Assembly (NCBI RefSeq): GCF_900116765.1
Contig: NZ_UETC01000001.1
Span: 744,001 to 808,000 of the forward strand
Direction of reading: 5' to 3'
DNA from: Jannaschia seohaensis
GTDB lineage: Bacteria > Pseudomonadota > Alphaproteobacteria > Rhodobacterales > Rhodobacteraceae
DNA: 64,000 nucleotides
Within the stretch, counting starts at the first letter, position 1. The number at the start of each line of letters is the position of its first letter. The position numbers were made by a program, and so were the translations under genes. This document shows, one piece after another, positions 40,972 to 49,473 of the stretch. Under the pieces are notes generated by a model. The model was not told the DNA's origin. It did not search any database and worked only from the letters and a program-made list of their open reading frames with translations.

Positions 40972-41460
40972 TCAGTCGCGGATCTCGTCCGGGGCCACGC
41001 CCCAGAGCCGCGAGGTCTCGGCCCAGCCCTCGGCGTCCTGCACCTCCAGCAGGCACCAGCCATCCGCGCACTCGCCCAGCCAAGCGACGACTCCGGCCTC
41101 CAGCCGCGCGGAGACCGGCGCGTCCGAGCGCGGCCGGCGGTGCAGCAGCGTCTCGCCCTGGGTCAGCACCGTCCGGTTCCCGGAAAGCAGCGAGTAATGC
41201 ATCCAGCCGCCCGCGCCCTCCTGATCCTGGACCCGGCGCCAATGGCCGTATTCCCCGACGACCCGCAGCGGCATGTGGCGATGGACGAAGACCCAGTCGA
41301 TCCGGTGTGTGCCCGAGGGGCCGCGCCGCGCGTAGCCCTCTGACGCTTTCATCGAAACGTAACGCGGAATCGGCAGGTTCGTTACCGGCCCCTTTTCCTG
41401 CGCCGCGGCGCTCCAGGCGACAACCGCCATCAGCGCCGCAAGTCCGATCCTCGATCGCAT
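40972..41460 (-). CDS. Secreted SH3-domain protein
   Basis: 162 aa. Signal peptide (MRSRIGLAALMAVVAWSAAAQ, split cleavage near 21), then NLPIPRYVSMKASEGYARRGPS...IDWVFVHRHMPLRVVGEYGHWRRVQDQEGAGGWMH and a second bacterial-SH3 copy (LLHRRPRSDAPVSARLEAGVV-AWLGECADGWCLLEV). This is the SH3_4 (DUF1058) family, whose V-[SN]-x-R-x-G-P...W-x-x-V-x-D-x-x-G-x-x-G-W-[MV] pattern is clear. The periplasmic domain may bind peptidoglycan or peptides. Divergent from the hydroxyacid dehydrogenase gene (108 bp apart). Confidence 0.86.
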   Translation of the reverse strand: MRSRIGLAALMAVVAWSAAAQEKGPVTNLPIPRYVSMKASEGYARRGPSGTHRIDWVFVHRHMPLRVVGEYGHWRRVQDQEGAGGWMHYSLLSGNRTVLTQGETLLHRRPRSDAPVSARLEAGVVAWLGECADGWCLLEVQDAEGWAETSRLWGVAPDEIRD

Positions 41461-41568
41461 GCTTGCCCTTTCTGCCCGTCCACCTCCGCGCGGGGTCTGA
41501 CGCCCCTTGCGCGTGGCGATGACCATGCCATCCTGTGCGGGACCGCGCCTAGGGGGAGGGTCCGCCAA

Positions 41569-42555
41569 ATGCCATCGCGCCGTTTGAGTGTTGTCGTCAC
41601 GCGACGCCTGCCCGAACCGGTCGAGACCCGCATGCGGGAGCTGTTCGACGTCCGGCTGTCCGAAAGCGAGGCGCCCATGCCGCGCGAGGCGCTGGCCGAG
41701 GCGATGCGGGAGGCCGACATCCTGGTGCCGACGCTGACCGACGTGATCGACGCGCCGCTGCTGGCGGGCGCGGGCGACCGGCTGAAGTTGATCGCGAATT
41801 ACGGGATGGGCGTGGACCATATCGACGTGGCGACGGCGCGGCAGCGGGGGATCCTGGTGTCGAACACACCCGGCGTGCTGACCGAGGACACCGCCGACAT
41901 GGCGATGGCGCTGATCCTGGCGGTGGCGCGCCGCGTGCCCGAGGGCATGGCCAAGATGCAGGAAGGCGACTGGCCCGGCTGGGCGCCCGAGGCGCTCCTG
42001 GGGATGCGGCTGCGCGGCAAGCGGCTGGGGATCCTGGGCATGGGCCGGATCGGGCAGGCCCTGGCACGGCGCGCCCGCGCCTTCGGTCTGTCGGTCCATT
42101 ACCACAACCGCCGCCGCCTGCATGAAGGTCTGGAGGACCCGCTGGAGGCCACCTATTGGGAGAGCCTCGACCAGATGCTGGCCCGCATCGACGTGCTCTC
42201 GGTCAATGCGCCGCATACGCCCGCGACCTTCCATCTGCTGAATGCGCGGCGACTCAAGCTGCTGAAGCCCTCCGCGGTGATCGTGAACACGTCCCGCGGC
42301 GAGGTGATCGACGAGAACGCCCTGACCCGGATGCTGCGCGCGGGCGAGTTGGCGGGCGCGGGCCTCGATGTCTATGAGCGCGGCCGCGGCGTGAACCCCC
42401 GCCTGCGGGAGCTGCCCAACGTGCTGCTGCTGCCGCATATGGGCTCCGCCACCCGCGAAGCGCGGCTGGAGATGGGCGAGCGGGTGCTGGTCAACATGCA
42501 GACCTTCGCCGACGGGCACCGCCCGCCGGATCAGGTGGTTCCGTCGATGCTCTGA
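41569..42555 (+). CDS. D-2-hydroxyacid dehydrogenase (glyoxylate/hydroxypyruvate reductase-like)
   Basis: 328 aa. NAD-binding motif LGILGMGRIGQALARRARAFG (about 145-165 in pieces; G-x-G-x2-G), substrate loop ANYGMGVDHIDV (about 78-89), the catalytic Arg in VNTSRGEVIDENAL (about 236-249), Glu in DVYERGRGVNP, and His in LLLPHMGSATREAR (about 285-298). This is the complete R-E-H triad of D-isomer-specific 2-hydroxyacid dehydrogenases, and the GMGVDHID sequence is like that of glyoxylate and D-glycerate dehydrogenases of alphaproteobacteria. Reduces 2-oxo acids such as glyoxylate or hydroxypyruvate with NAD(P)H. Exact substrate not determinable. Confidence 0.92.
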   Translation: MPSRRLSVVVTRRLPEPVETRMRELFDVRLSESEAPMPREALAEAMREADILVPTLTDVIDAPLLAGAGDRLKLIANYGMGVDHIDVATARQRGILVSNTPGVLTEDTADMAMALILAVARRVPEGMAKMQEGDWPGWAPEALLGMRLRGKRLGILGMGRIGQALARRARAFGLSVHYHNRRRLHEGLEDPLEATYWESLDQMLARIDVLSVNAPHTPATFHLLNARRLKLLKPSAVIVNTSRGEVIDENALTRMLRAGELAGAGLDVYERGRGVNPRLRELPNVLLLPHMGSATREARLEMGERVLVNMQTFADGHRPPDQVVPSML

Positions 42556-42619
42556 CATCCGGGTTTGATCCGAATCCGCTTCTTCCCTAGCCTTCCCGGA
42601 ATTTGATCGGGAGGGAATT

Positions 42620-45322
42620 ATGGAACGCATCACCGAGGATCTTGTCGCGGTCTTCCAGGGCCTGACCGGAGCGTCGAACACGAAGCTCTTCGGGATCACC
42701 CCGGATGGCGGCGTCATCGAGCTCTTCGAACCGAGTTCGATCATCTCCGGCGGAGACCAGCGCCTCGGTTCGATGGGGCTGACTGGTCAGTCGCTGCGTG
42801 TCGTGGACGACGATCTCTATTTCCAGACCTTCGTCACGATCTATGGCGCGTCCACCGGCAATTTCGCGCAGGGGTTCCTGACCGATATCAATCGCCTCAA
42901 CGGCGACGGCACCTTTGAGCTGCTGCACAGCTTCAGCAATGCGGGCAGTGTTTCCAACCCGCCGAGCATCACGACCGAGTTCGACGGGGCTTATGTCACC
43001 GCCATCGGCGTGAATTCCGGACAGCTCGGCGTGTCGCCATCAGACATCTGGCGGATCGAGCCAGAGGGCGGCGCGACCGAACTCAGCGCGCTCACGCGCT
43101 ATGGCGCCTTCGTCACTGGCGACATGGATGTTCTCGGCGATACGCTATTCTACGCGGCCGACGAGCGCTCCCCGTTCAACACGGGCTTCAACCGCGATGT
43201 CGAGCTCTGGCGGCGCGGGCCGGACGGAACGAACGATTTCGTCTACGTCCCGCCCGCGGGGCATTCCGTCTACGACGTGGTGACCTTCGGCGAGAGGGTT
43301 TTCTTCTCTGTCGCCGCCGACTCGAACTACAGCCCGTCCAGCCTCTACACGATCACCGAGGCAGGCGACCCGCAGGAGATCGACCTCTCGGCGCTCGAGG
43401 ACACGCAATGGGGCTTTTTTCCCAATCTCGACCGGGCGGGGGACCGGCTATTCTTCTACGACACCTATGACACGCTGCTCGAGTTGAATACCGACGGCAC
43501 CTTCGAGACCCTGCTGAGGAGGACGAGCGGCGGCACGAGAGACGTGCAAAACGTCTGGGATGTAGAGATCTGGAACGGGGCCGCACATGCGCTCGTCACT
43601 CCGCTCGGCGGCTCCTCCAACGCGCTCTGGCGCTTCGACGAGACGGGTGCCTATAGCGACGTCACGCCGGACGGTCTGGTCGATATCGAACGCGAGATGC
43701 GCGTCGTGGGCGACACACTCTATTTCGAGGCGGATGTCCTGGTCGATGACGGCTTCGGCGGGGAGGAAGTGGAGCCGGATGCGCTCTTCTCCCTCACCCC
43801 CGACGGCACGCTCACCCAACTCACCGGACGGGAGGGTCTCGTCCCCGCGATCCGCGGCGTCGGCCCGGTGGTCGCCTTCGACCTCGCGCCGCCGCCTGGC
43901 CCGACCCCGGAGGATGACGATCTGAGCGGCAGCGAGGGCGCGCAGACGATCGACCTGCTCGCGGGCAACGATCGCTACGCGGCGTTTGGAGGCAACGACA
44001 CGGTGCTTGGCAATGCGGGCCGCGACAGGATCGATGGCGGCGAAGGGGACGACTCGCTGGAGGGGCAGGACGGCAACGACCTGCTGATAGACGGTCCGGG
44101 GAACGACACGGTGCGCGGGGGGGCGGGGAACGACACGATCCGCAACGAGGGGGGCTCCGATCTCTTCGACGGGGGCGCGGGCCGCGACCTGCTTGTGACG
44201 GACGTCACCGAGATCCCGTCCGAGGGCTTCGTGCTGCTTGCCGACCTCAAGGAAGGGCGCCACGGCCGCCGGGACAGCGATATCGGCCAGGATCAACTCG
44301 TCGCCATCGAGGACTTCAGGACGATCGGCAGCTGGAACGCGGAGATCGTGGGCTCGGACGCGGCCAATCTGCTCGTGGCGGATGCGGGGTCCGACACGCT
44401 TTCCGGCAATGGCGGAAACGACACGATCCATGGCGGTGCCGGGAACGATACGCTCAACGGAGGTGCGGGCCAGGATCTGATGATCGGCGGACAGGGCTCG
44501 GACTACTATGTCGTCGACGACGCCCGCGACCGGGTGATCGAAAACCACGGCTGGGAGGGCCGCGACACCGTCGTCAGCAGCGTCGACTTCCTCACCGGCC
44601 GCGCCCAGGTCGAGGAGATCGTGCTCACCGGCACGGCCCGGATCGCCGTCGGCAACCCGCTGGATCAGCGCATCGAGGGCAATGCCGTCGACAACGTCCT
44701 CAATGGGGAACGCGGCAACGACACGCTGATCGGCGGCGAGGGCAACGATCGCTACCTCGTCCGCGCGCCTGGCGACAATGTGGTCGAGCGGGCGGGGGAG
44801 GGAACCGACGCGGTTTTCGCGACCCGCTCCTACAAGCTCGACGCCCATGTGGAGAACCTGTTCCTGCTGCCCGTGCGCCGCCCCGATGGCAGCGGGGTGG
44901 ACGGGGTGAACGGGATCGGCAACGCGGCGGATAACGTGATCGTCGGCAACCCCTTCAACAACCTCATCGGCGGGCGCGAGGGCGAGGATACGCTCCGTGG
45001 CGACGGGGGCGCCGACCGCTTCCTGTTCGACCGCGCGCCGGGCCGGGGCAATGTCGACCGCGTCGTCGATTTCGACGCCACCGAGGGCGACCGGCTGCTC
45101 TTCGCTCAGAACGCCTTCGGCGGCATCCGCAAGGGCGGGCTGGCCGAGGCGCTCTTCCGCGAGGGGAACCGGGCGCTCGACTCCAATGACAGGTTCCTCT
45201 GGGAGGAAGGGACGGGCCGGCTGTTCTTCGACGGAAACGGCGACGCGGCCGGCGGGCAGCGCCTGGTCGCGATCTTCGACTCCGGGACCAGCCTGGAGGC
45301 GAGCGATATCTTCCTCGTCTGA
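42620..45322 (+). CDS. RTX calcium-binding repeat protein with N-terminal propeller-like region
   Basis: 900 aa. The first about 430 residues have repeated short blocks of the form [GD]-D-x-L-[YF]-F... and T-P-D-G...L-x, suggesting a beta-propeller or other repeat beta domain: examples are VVDDDLYFQ, VLGDTLFYAADER, GDRLFFYDTYD and VVGDTLYFEADV. From about 438, glycine/aspartate-rich nonapeptides (G-G-x-G-N-D-x-[IL]-x) occur in four blocks: about 438-525, 590-635, 687-715 and 767-810. The C-terminus (RVVDFDATEGDRLLFAQ) resembles the usual RTX export-signal region. RTX proteins are secreted by type I systems and fold on binding Ca2+. No type I secretion genes are nearby. Function of the N-terminal domain is unknown. 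GGGAGGG lies seven bases upstream of the ATG. Confidence 0.9.
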   Translation: MERITEDLVAVFQGLTGASNTKLFGITPDGGVIELFEPSSIISGGDQRLGSMGLTGQSLRVVDDDLYFQTFVTIYGASTGNFAQGFLTDINRLNGDGTFELLHSFSNAGSVSNPPSITTEFDGAYVTAIGVNSGQLGVSPSDIWRIEPEGGATELSALTRYGAFVTGDMDVLGDTLFYAADERSPFNTGFNRDVELWRRGPDGTNDFVYVPPAGHSVYDVVTFGERVFFSVAADSNYSPSSLYTITEAGDPQEIDLSALEDTQWGFFPNLDRAGDRLFFYDTYDTLLELNTDGTFETLLRRTSGGTRDVQNVWDVEIWNGAAHALVTPLGGSSNALWRFDETGAYSDVTPDGLVDIEREMRVVGDTLYFEADVLVDDGFGGEEVEPDALFSLTPDGTLTQLTGREGLVPAIRGVGPVVAFDLAPPPGPTPEDDDLSGSEGAQTIDLLAGNDRYAAFGGNDTVLGNAGRDRIDGGEGDDSLEGQDGNDLLIDGPGNDTVRGGAGNDTIRNEGGSDLFDGGAGRDLLVTDVTEIPSEGFVLLADLKEGRHGRRDSDIGQDQLVAIEDFRTIGSWNAEIVGSDAANLLVADAGSDTLSGNGGNDTIHGGAGNDTLNGGAGQDLMIGGQGSDYYVVDDARDRVIENHGWEGRDTVVSSVDFLTGRAQVEEIVLTGTARIAVGNPLDQRIEGNAVDNVLNGERGNDTLIGGEGNDRYLVRAPGDNVVERAGEGTDAVFATRSYKLDAHVENLFLLPVRRPDGSGVDGVNGIGNAADNVIVGNPFNNLIGGREGEDTLRGDGGADRFLFDRAPGRGNVDRVVDFDATEGDRLLFAQNAFGGIRKGGLAEALFREGNRALDSNDRFLWEEGTGRLFFDGNGDAAGGQRLVAIFDSGTSLEASDIFLV

Positions 45323-45328
45323 GCGCGC

Positions 45329-46165
45329 CTATTCCGACAGGAAGGCATGCACCGCGTGCAGGTCGATCTCCCGCACCGGCATCTTGTTCGACGGATCGTC
45401 GATATCGTAGCCGAAGAGGTCGAAGTCGCGCTTATACATCTCGCGCACGAGATGCATGGACAGGTCGTCGAAATAGGCTTCGACCGGGTGCGCGCGCTTG
45501 GGCCCATGCCCCGCGCTCTCGTTGAAGCGGGGCACGGCGGCCAGATCCACCGGCACCGGCGTCTCGATGGCGTCGAGCACGGTCCGCATCCCCGCGCCGA
45601 AGGTCTCGGTGTGAACGATGTGATCCAGCCGCCCGCCATTGCCCACGAAGGTGCCGATATGGCCCGACATGGCGGACCAGTGGATATCCGGGTCCATCGG
45701 CCGCCGAAACCGGACCGTATCGCGCGCAAACAGCAGAAACCGCCGAAAGGACGCGATCTGATCGAAGGCGAATCCGTCCTCGGGCGATCCCACGTCGACG
45801 CCGTAGGTCCGCGCCAACTTGGGCACCATGTTCCCGCGATAGCGCTTTCCGTTGCGCTGAATGCCCGCGATCTTGTCGAAGAACGAACTGAGGATGCGCG
45901 CGTAGGGGTTGCGCACGCAGGTGAAGGCATAGGCGCGCCGCTCCCGCGCCGCCGCCTCGATCACGGGCTGGCTCTCGTCCTGGTTCCACTTGTGCAGGCC
46001 CTCGCGCGCGTCGTGGATATCGCCGTCGTAGAAGTGCCCGTGATCGGAATAGTAGAGGATCTGCCCGATGGTCGAGCAGGCGCATTTGGGCACGACGCGG
46101 TAGATCACGCTCTCGCTTTGGGTCATCCAGGTGCCGGGAAAGCCCATCTTCATCTCCGTCGTCAT
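45329..46165 (-). CDS. Sulfotransferase family 2 protein
   Basis: 278 aa from the chosen ATG (MTTEMKMGFPGTW); an ATG at 46204 gives 13 extra residues, and the ATG at 46153 is also possible. 5'-phosphosulfate binding: YRVVPKCACSTIGQI (about 21-35; P-K-x-[AG]-[CS]-S/T). 3'-phosphate binding: CVRNPYARILSSFFDK (about 83-98; V-R-[ND]-P-[YF]-x-R-x-[LV]-S). PAPS-dependent transfer of sulfate to a carbohydrate is expected. It is oriented away from the GT14 glycosyltransferase, sharing an 83-bp promoter region. This pair recurs in Roseobacter-group genomes, suggesting a sulfated exopolysaccharide or glycan. Confidence 0.9.
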   Translation of the reverse strand: MTTEMKMGFPGTWMTQSESVIYRVVPKCACSTIGQILYYSDHGHFYDGDIHDAREGLHKWNQDESQPVIEAAARERRAYAFTCVRNPYARILSSFFDKIAGIQRNGKRYRGNMVPKLARTYGVDVGSPEDGFAFDQIASFRRFLLFARDTVRFRRPMDPDIHWSAMSGHIGTFVGNGGRLDHIVHTETFGAGMRTVLDAIETPVPVDLAAVPRFNESAGHGPKRAHPVEAYFDDLSMHLVREMYKRDFDLFGYDIDDPSNKMPVREIDLHAVHAFLSE

Positions 46166-46248
46166 GGCCCCGATTGCGCGGGCCGGTTCCGGCGCGTAAC
46201 CCAAGGGAACGACCGGGTTGTGGCCGAACGGAGGCGCCCTGCCAAGAG

Positions 46249-47820
46249 ATGGCGAGATTTGCGTTCCTTCTGCTGTGCCACCGCGATCCGGTCGGCGTGA
46301 TCGCCCAGGTCCGGGCGCTGACGGCGGCCGGGGATGTCGTCGCGATCCATTTCGACGCGCGGGGGGCGGCGGCCGATTACGCGCAGATCGAGGCGGCGTT
46401 TCGCGGCGACGGTTCCGTTACGCTGGCCCGCCGCGTCCGCTGCGGTTGGGGGGAGTGGTCGCTGGTCCAGGCCACGCTGAACGCGGCCGAGGCCGCGCTG
46501 GCCGCCTTTCCCGACGCGACGCATCTCTACATGGTCTCGGGCGATTGCCGTCCGATCAAATCCGCCGTCCAGGCCCGCGCGATCTTGGCGGAGCGGGATG
46601 TCGACCGCATCGAGACCGTCGATTTCTTCACCTCCGGCTGGATCCGCACCGGGTTGGCGGAAGAGCGGCTGATCTATCGTCACTGGTTCAACGAACGCCG
46701 CAGAAAACGTCTGTTCTACTGGTCGCTGGCGGTGCAGCAACGTCTGCGCCTGCGCCGCGCCATCCCCGAGGGGCTGGGCATGCGGATCGGCTCGCAATGG
46801 TGGTGCTTGCGACGTGCGACGGTCGAGGCGGTGCTGGCCTTGTGCCGAGCGCGTCCGGACGTGGTCCGTTTCTTTCGGACGACCTGGATCCCGGACGAAA
46901 CCTTTTTCCAGACCCTTGTCGCCCATCTCGTGCCCCGGGCTCAGATCGACCCGCGCCCGCCAACCTTCGTGACCTTCACCGATTACGGGATGCCGACGAC
47001 CTTCCACGACGACCATCACGATTTTCTGGTTGGCCAGCCGGAGCTTTTCGCCCGCAAGATCTCGCCCGAGGCGACACGCCTCCGGGCGCGGCTCGACGCG
47101 CTCTGGGCCTCGGACGCGGCCCGGCCGCCTTCGGGGGCCGACGGGCGGGCGGTGGTGTCCTTCGTCACGAGCCGGGGGCGCGTGGGGCGCCGCTTCGGCC
47201 GGCGCGCCTGGGAGGCGGCGGCGGAGATGGGGCCGGAGCGCTGCGTCGTTGCGCTCATCAGCCGCGACCGCGCGCGGACGCGCGCCCTGGCCGAGGCGAT
47301 CCGGGCGGAGGGGCTGATGCCTGCCTTCGGCTATATCTTCCACGAGGAGGCGGATGCCCTGCCCGATCTGGGCGGGGTCGAGACCAGCCTCGCCAAACGG
47401 ACCCGGCACCGGCGGGCGGTGCTGCACCTGCTCTTCGAGGCGTCGCGCGCGGCGCGGCTCGCGGTCTGCATGGAGCCCGCAGATCTGGGCCCGCTGCGCG
47501 ACATCTTGGCGGGGAAAGGCGCGCTGCGTGTGCTCTCCCTGGAGACGGTGCCGTCCGACGCGCTCCTGCGCCGCATCGCGCTGGCGGAGGGTCTCTTGGG
47601 CGCGGGCTCGACCGAAGAAGAGGCGGCGCAGGTGCTGCCCGTCCTCGCCGGACGCCTCGCCGAGGAAGATCGACGGCTGCGGGAGGCGGATCTTCCCGTC
47701 AATGTGCCGGTGGCCCCGGATGCGGCGGAAGCGGAGACCTGCGCCGCGCTTCAGGCGGTGCTGGGCTGCGATAAGGAGACAGCGCGCGCGCTGGCCGCAG
47801 CAGACGCCGGCCGCCCCTGA
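46249..47820 (+). CDS. Beta-1,6-N-acetylglucosaminyltransferase-like glycosyltransferase (GT14)
   Basis: 523 aa from the ATG giving MARFAFLLLCHRDP, the normal GT14 start (a longer in-frame ATG at 46174 is not family-like). Blocks: IAYLLLCH-type opening, HFDARG (about 32-37), CGWGEWSLVQATLNA (about 64-78), YMVSGDCRPIKS (about 92-103), IGSQWWCLRRATVEAV and TWIPDETFFQTLV. C-terminal about 230 residues (from about 290) form a separate alpha/beta region with a P-loop-like GRVGRRFGRRAWE, as in long Roseobacter versions. Expected to transfer GlcNAc or a similar sugar to a surface glycan; works with the divergent sulfotransferase by inference. Confidence 0.87.
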   Translation: MARFAFLLLCHRDPVGVIAQVRALTAAGDVVAIHFDARGAAADYAQIEAAFRGDGSVTLARRVRCGWGEWSLVQATLNAAEAALAAFPDATHLYMVSGDCRPIKSAVQARAILAERDVDRIETVDFFTSGWIRTGLAEERLIYRHWFNERRRKRLFYWSLAVQQRLRLRRAIPEGLGMRIGSQWWCLRRATVEAVLALCRARPDVVRFFRTTWIPDETFFQTLVAHLVPRAQIDPRPPTFVTFTDYGMPTTFHDDHHDFLVGQPELFARKISPEATRLRARLDALWASDAARPPSGADGRAVVSFVTSRGRVGRRFGRRAWEAAAEMGPERCVVALISRDRARTRALAEAIRAEGLMPAFGYIFHEEADALPDLGGVETSLAKRTRHRRAVLHLLFEASRAARLAVCMEPADLGPLRDILAGKGALRVLSLETVPSDALLRRIALAEGLLGAGSTEEEAAQVLPVLAGRLAEEDRRLREADLPVNVPVAPDAAEAETCAALQAVLGCDKETARALAAADAGRP

Positions 47821-47827
47821 CCCGGTT

Positions 47828-48802
47828 TCAGTCGGGCAGCTTCCCGCCCAGCTCGTCCTCGATATGGACCCGAATGATCTCGTCCATCCCGCTCTCGGCC
47901 TCGAAGCCCAGGGCGCGGGCGCGGACGGGATCGAAGCCTTTCGGCCAGCCCGCGACGATGGCGGCCACGGCGGGGTCCTCGGCCCGCTCGATCCGCGCCA
48001 CCGCCGCTTCGCCCGCGACCCGGCCCAGGGCCGCGATTTCGTCGCCCACGGTCGCGTCCACCCCCGGCAGGTTCAGGGACCGGTCCTGGCCCAGCGGGCC
48101 CGTGTCCATCTCCGCCGCGTGGATCAGGAACCCCACGGCGGCGCGGGGGCTCGCGAACCAGTGGCGGGTGTCCTCGGACACCGGCAGGGTGGCGGTCTGG
48201 CCCGAGAGCGGCTCCCGCAGGATCGAGGAATAGAAGCCCGAGGCGGCGGCGTTCGGCTTGCCCGGCCGGATGCAGATCGTCGGCAGGCGCAGCGACACGC
48301 CATCCAGCAGACCCTTGCGGCTCAGGTCGTCGATCATCAGCTCCGCCATCCGCTTCTGCGTCCCGTAGGAGGTCAGCGGGCGGGGAGGCTGGTCGTCGGG
48401 GATCACGTCCGGCAGCGGCACGCCGAACACCGCGATGGAGGAGGTATGCACCAGGCGCGGGCAATAGTCGTCCTGCGCCACGATCGCCTCGCATAGAGCC
48501 ATCGTGCCGCCCAGGTTCACGGCATAGCCCTTGGCGGTATCCGCTTCGGCCTCGCCCGAGACGATGGCGGCGAGGTGAAAGATCACGTCCGGCCGCTGCT
48601 CGATCAGCGCGGGCGCCGAGGCCGGGTCCGACAGGTCGGCGGCCAGCGCGGCGGCCGGGAGGCCGACCGGCGGCGTGGGCGCGTTCACATCGACCAGGGT
48701 CAGCCCCGTGATCTCTTGGCCGCGCAGGGTGCGGCGCGCGATCAGCGCCTGCGTCAGCTTGCTGCCGATCATGCCGGCCGCGCCGGTGATGAGGATGTGC
48801 AT
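47828..48802 (-). CDS. denD: D-erythronate dehydrogenase-like NAD-dependent epimerase/dehydratase family protein
   Basis: 324 aa. Extended SDR: MHILITGAAGMIGSKL (about 1-16; G-x2-G-x2-G), FHLAAIVSGEAEADT (about 76-90), HTSSIAVFG and the Y-x3-K in SYGTQKR (about 146-152). The A-I-V-S-G-E-A-E stretch and LPTICIRPGKPNAAASGFYSSILREPL are characteristic of the DenD group (oxidation of D-erythronate at C2 or related aldonates). No other denD-pathway gene (kinase or aldolase) adjoins it, so the substrate is inferred from family resemblance only. Converges on the GT14 gene with a 7-bp gap. Confidence 0.83.
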   Translation of the reverse strand: MHILITGAAGMIGSKLTQALIARRTLRGQEITGLTLVDVNAPTPPVGLPAAALAADLSDPASAPALIEQRPDVIFHLAAIVSGEAEADTAKGYAVNLGGTMALCEAIVAQDDYCPRLVHTSSIAVFGVPLPDVIPDDQPPRPLTSYGTQKRMAELMIDDLSRKGLLDGVSLRLPTICIRPGKPNAAASGFYSSILREPLSGQTATLPVSEDTRHWFASPRAAVGFLIHAAEMDTGPLGQDRSLNLPGVDATVGDEIAALGRVAGEAAVARIERAEDPAVAAIVAGWPKGFDPVRARALGFEAESGMDEIIRVHIEDELGGKLPD

Positions 48803-48944
48803 GAGGGCCTCCCTGGTGTCGCGGCCCAGGCTAGGGGAGGGGTGGGACGGTGACCAGATGTCCCTGTCATCGCATGACAGCGCCCGCCGATGTTAGATGT
48901 CGTCGCGCCACGCGTCGGTCCTGAGTCTTTGTTGGAGATGTCCC

Positions 48945-49466
48945 ATGCGCTTGCCCTTCGTTCTGGTCCTGCTGGGCGGATTTGCCGGTTGCGCGGAACT
49001 GACGGAATTCAGCTGCGCTCATACCGACCCGGTCGCGCGGGGCGAGCGGCTGGCGCGCCAGGGGCAGCCCGAATCGGCCCTCGCCCGGGAGGTCGCGCGC
49101 TGCGCGGCCACGCCCACCCCGCTCAGCGCCGAGCTTCTGGCGGAGGGATATGCGCGCGGCCGCGCGATCCACTGCACGCCGGCAGGGGCCTTCGATGCGG
49201 GACATGACGGCTACCGGCTGGGCGATTTCTGCCCGGAGGCGGCAGTCCCGGAGCTGGAGCGGGCGAACCGCCGCGGTTTTCTCTTGCGCGAGGTCGAGGC
49301 GGAGATCCGGTCCCTGCGCCATGAGCGCTTCGCCCTGGTCGCGCAGCTCAGGGGGCTGGACGCGGACGATCCCGACTACACGTCGCGGCGGTCCCGGCTC
49401 TGGCGCCTGGATTGGCGGCTCAACCAGCTCGACCAGCGGCGGTTCCTGCTGAGGGCGGCCTATTGA
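48945..49466 (+). CDS. DUF2799-like lipoprotein
   Basis: 173 aa from the ATG preceded by TTGGAGAT. N-terminus MRLPFVLVLLGGFAGCAEL carries a lipobox (G-F-A-G-C), so it is a lipoprotein. The mature part has a helical body (GYARGRAIHCTPAGAFDAGHDGYRLGDFCPE; Arg/Leu-rich C-terminal helix) and resembles DUF2799 proteins, which keep the YCT/HCTP...DGY...CP pattern. Four cysteines remain after the lipobox. Role unknown; likely outer-membrane-associated. It ends 7 bp before the convergent kinase gene. Confidence 0.75.
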   Translation: MRLPFVLVLLGGFAGCAELTEFSCAHTDPVARGERLARQGQPESALAREVARCAATPTPLSAELLAEGYARGRAIHCTPAGAFDAGHDGYRLGDFCPEAAVPELERANRRGFLLREVEAEIRSLRHERFALVAQLRGLDADDPDYTSRRSRLWRLDWRLNQLDQRRFLLRAAY

Positions 49467-49473
49467 GCCGGGC

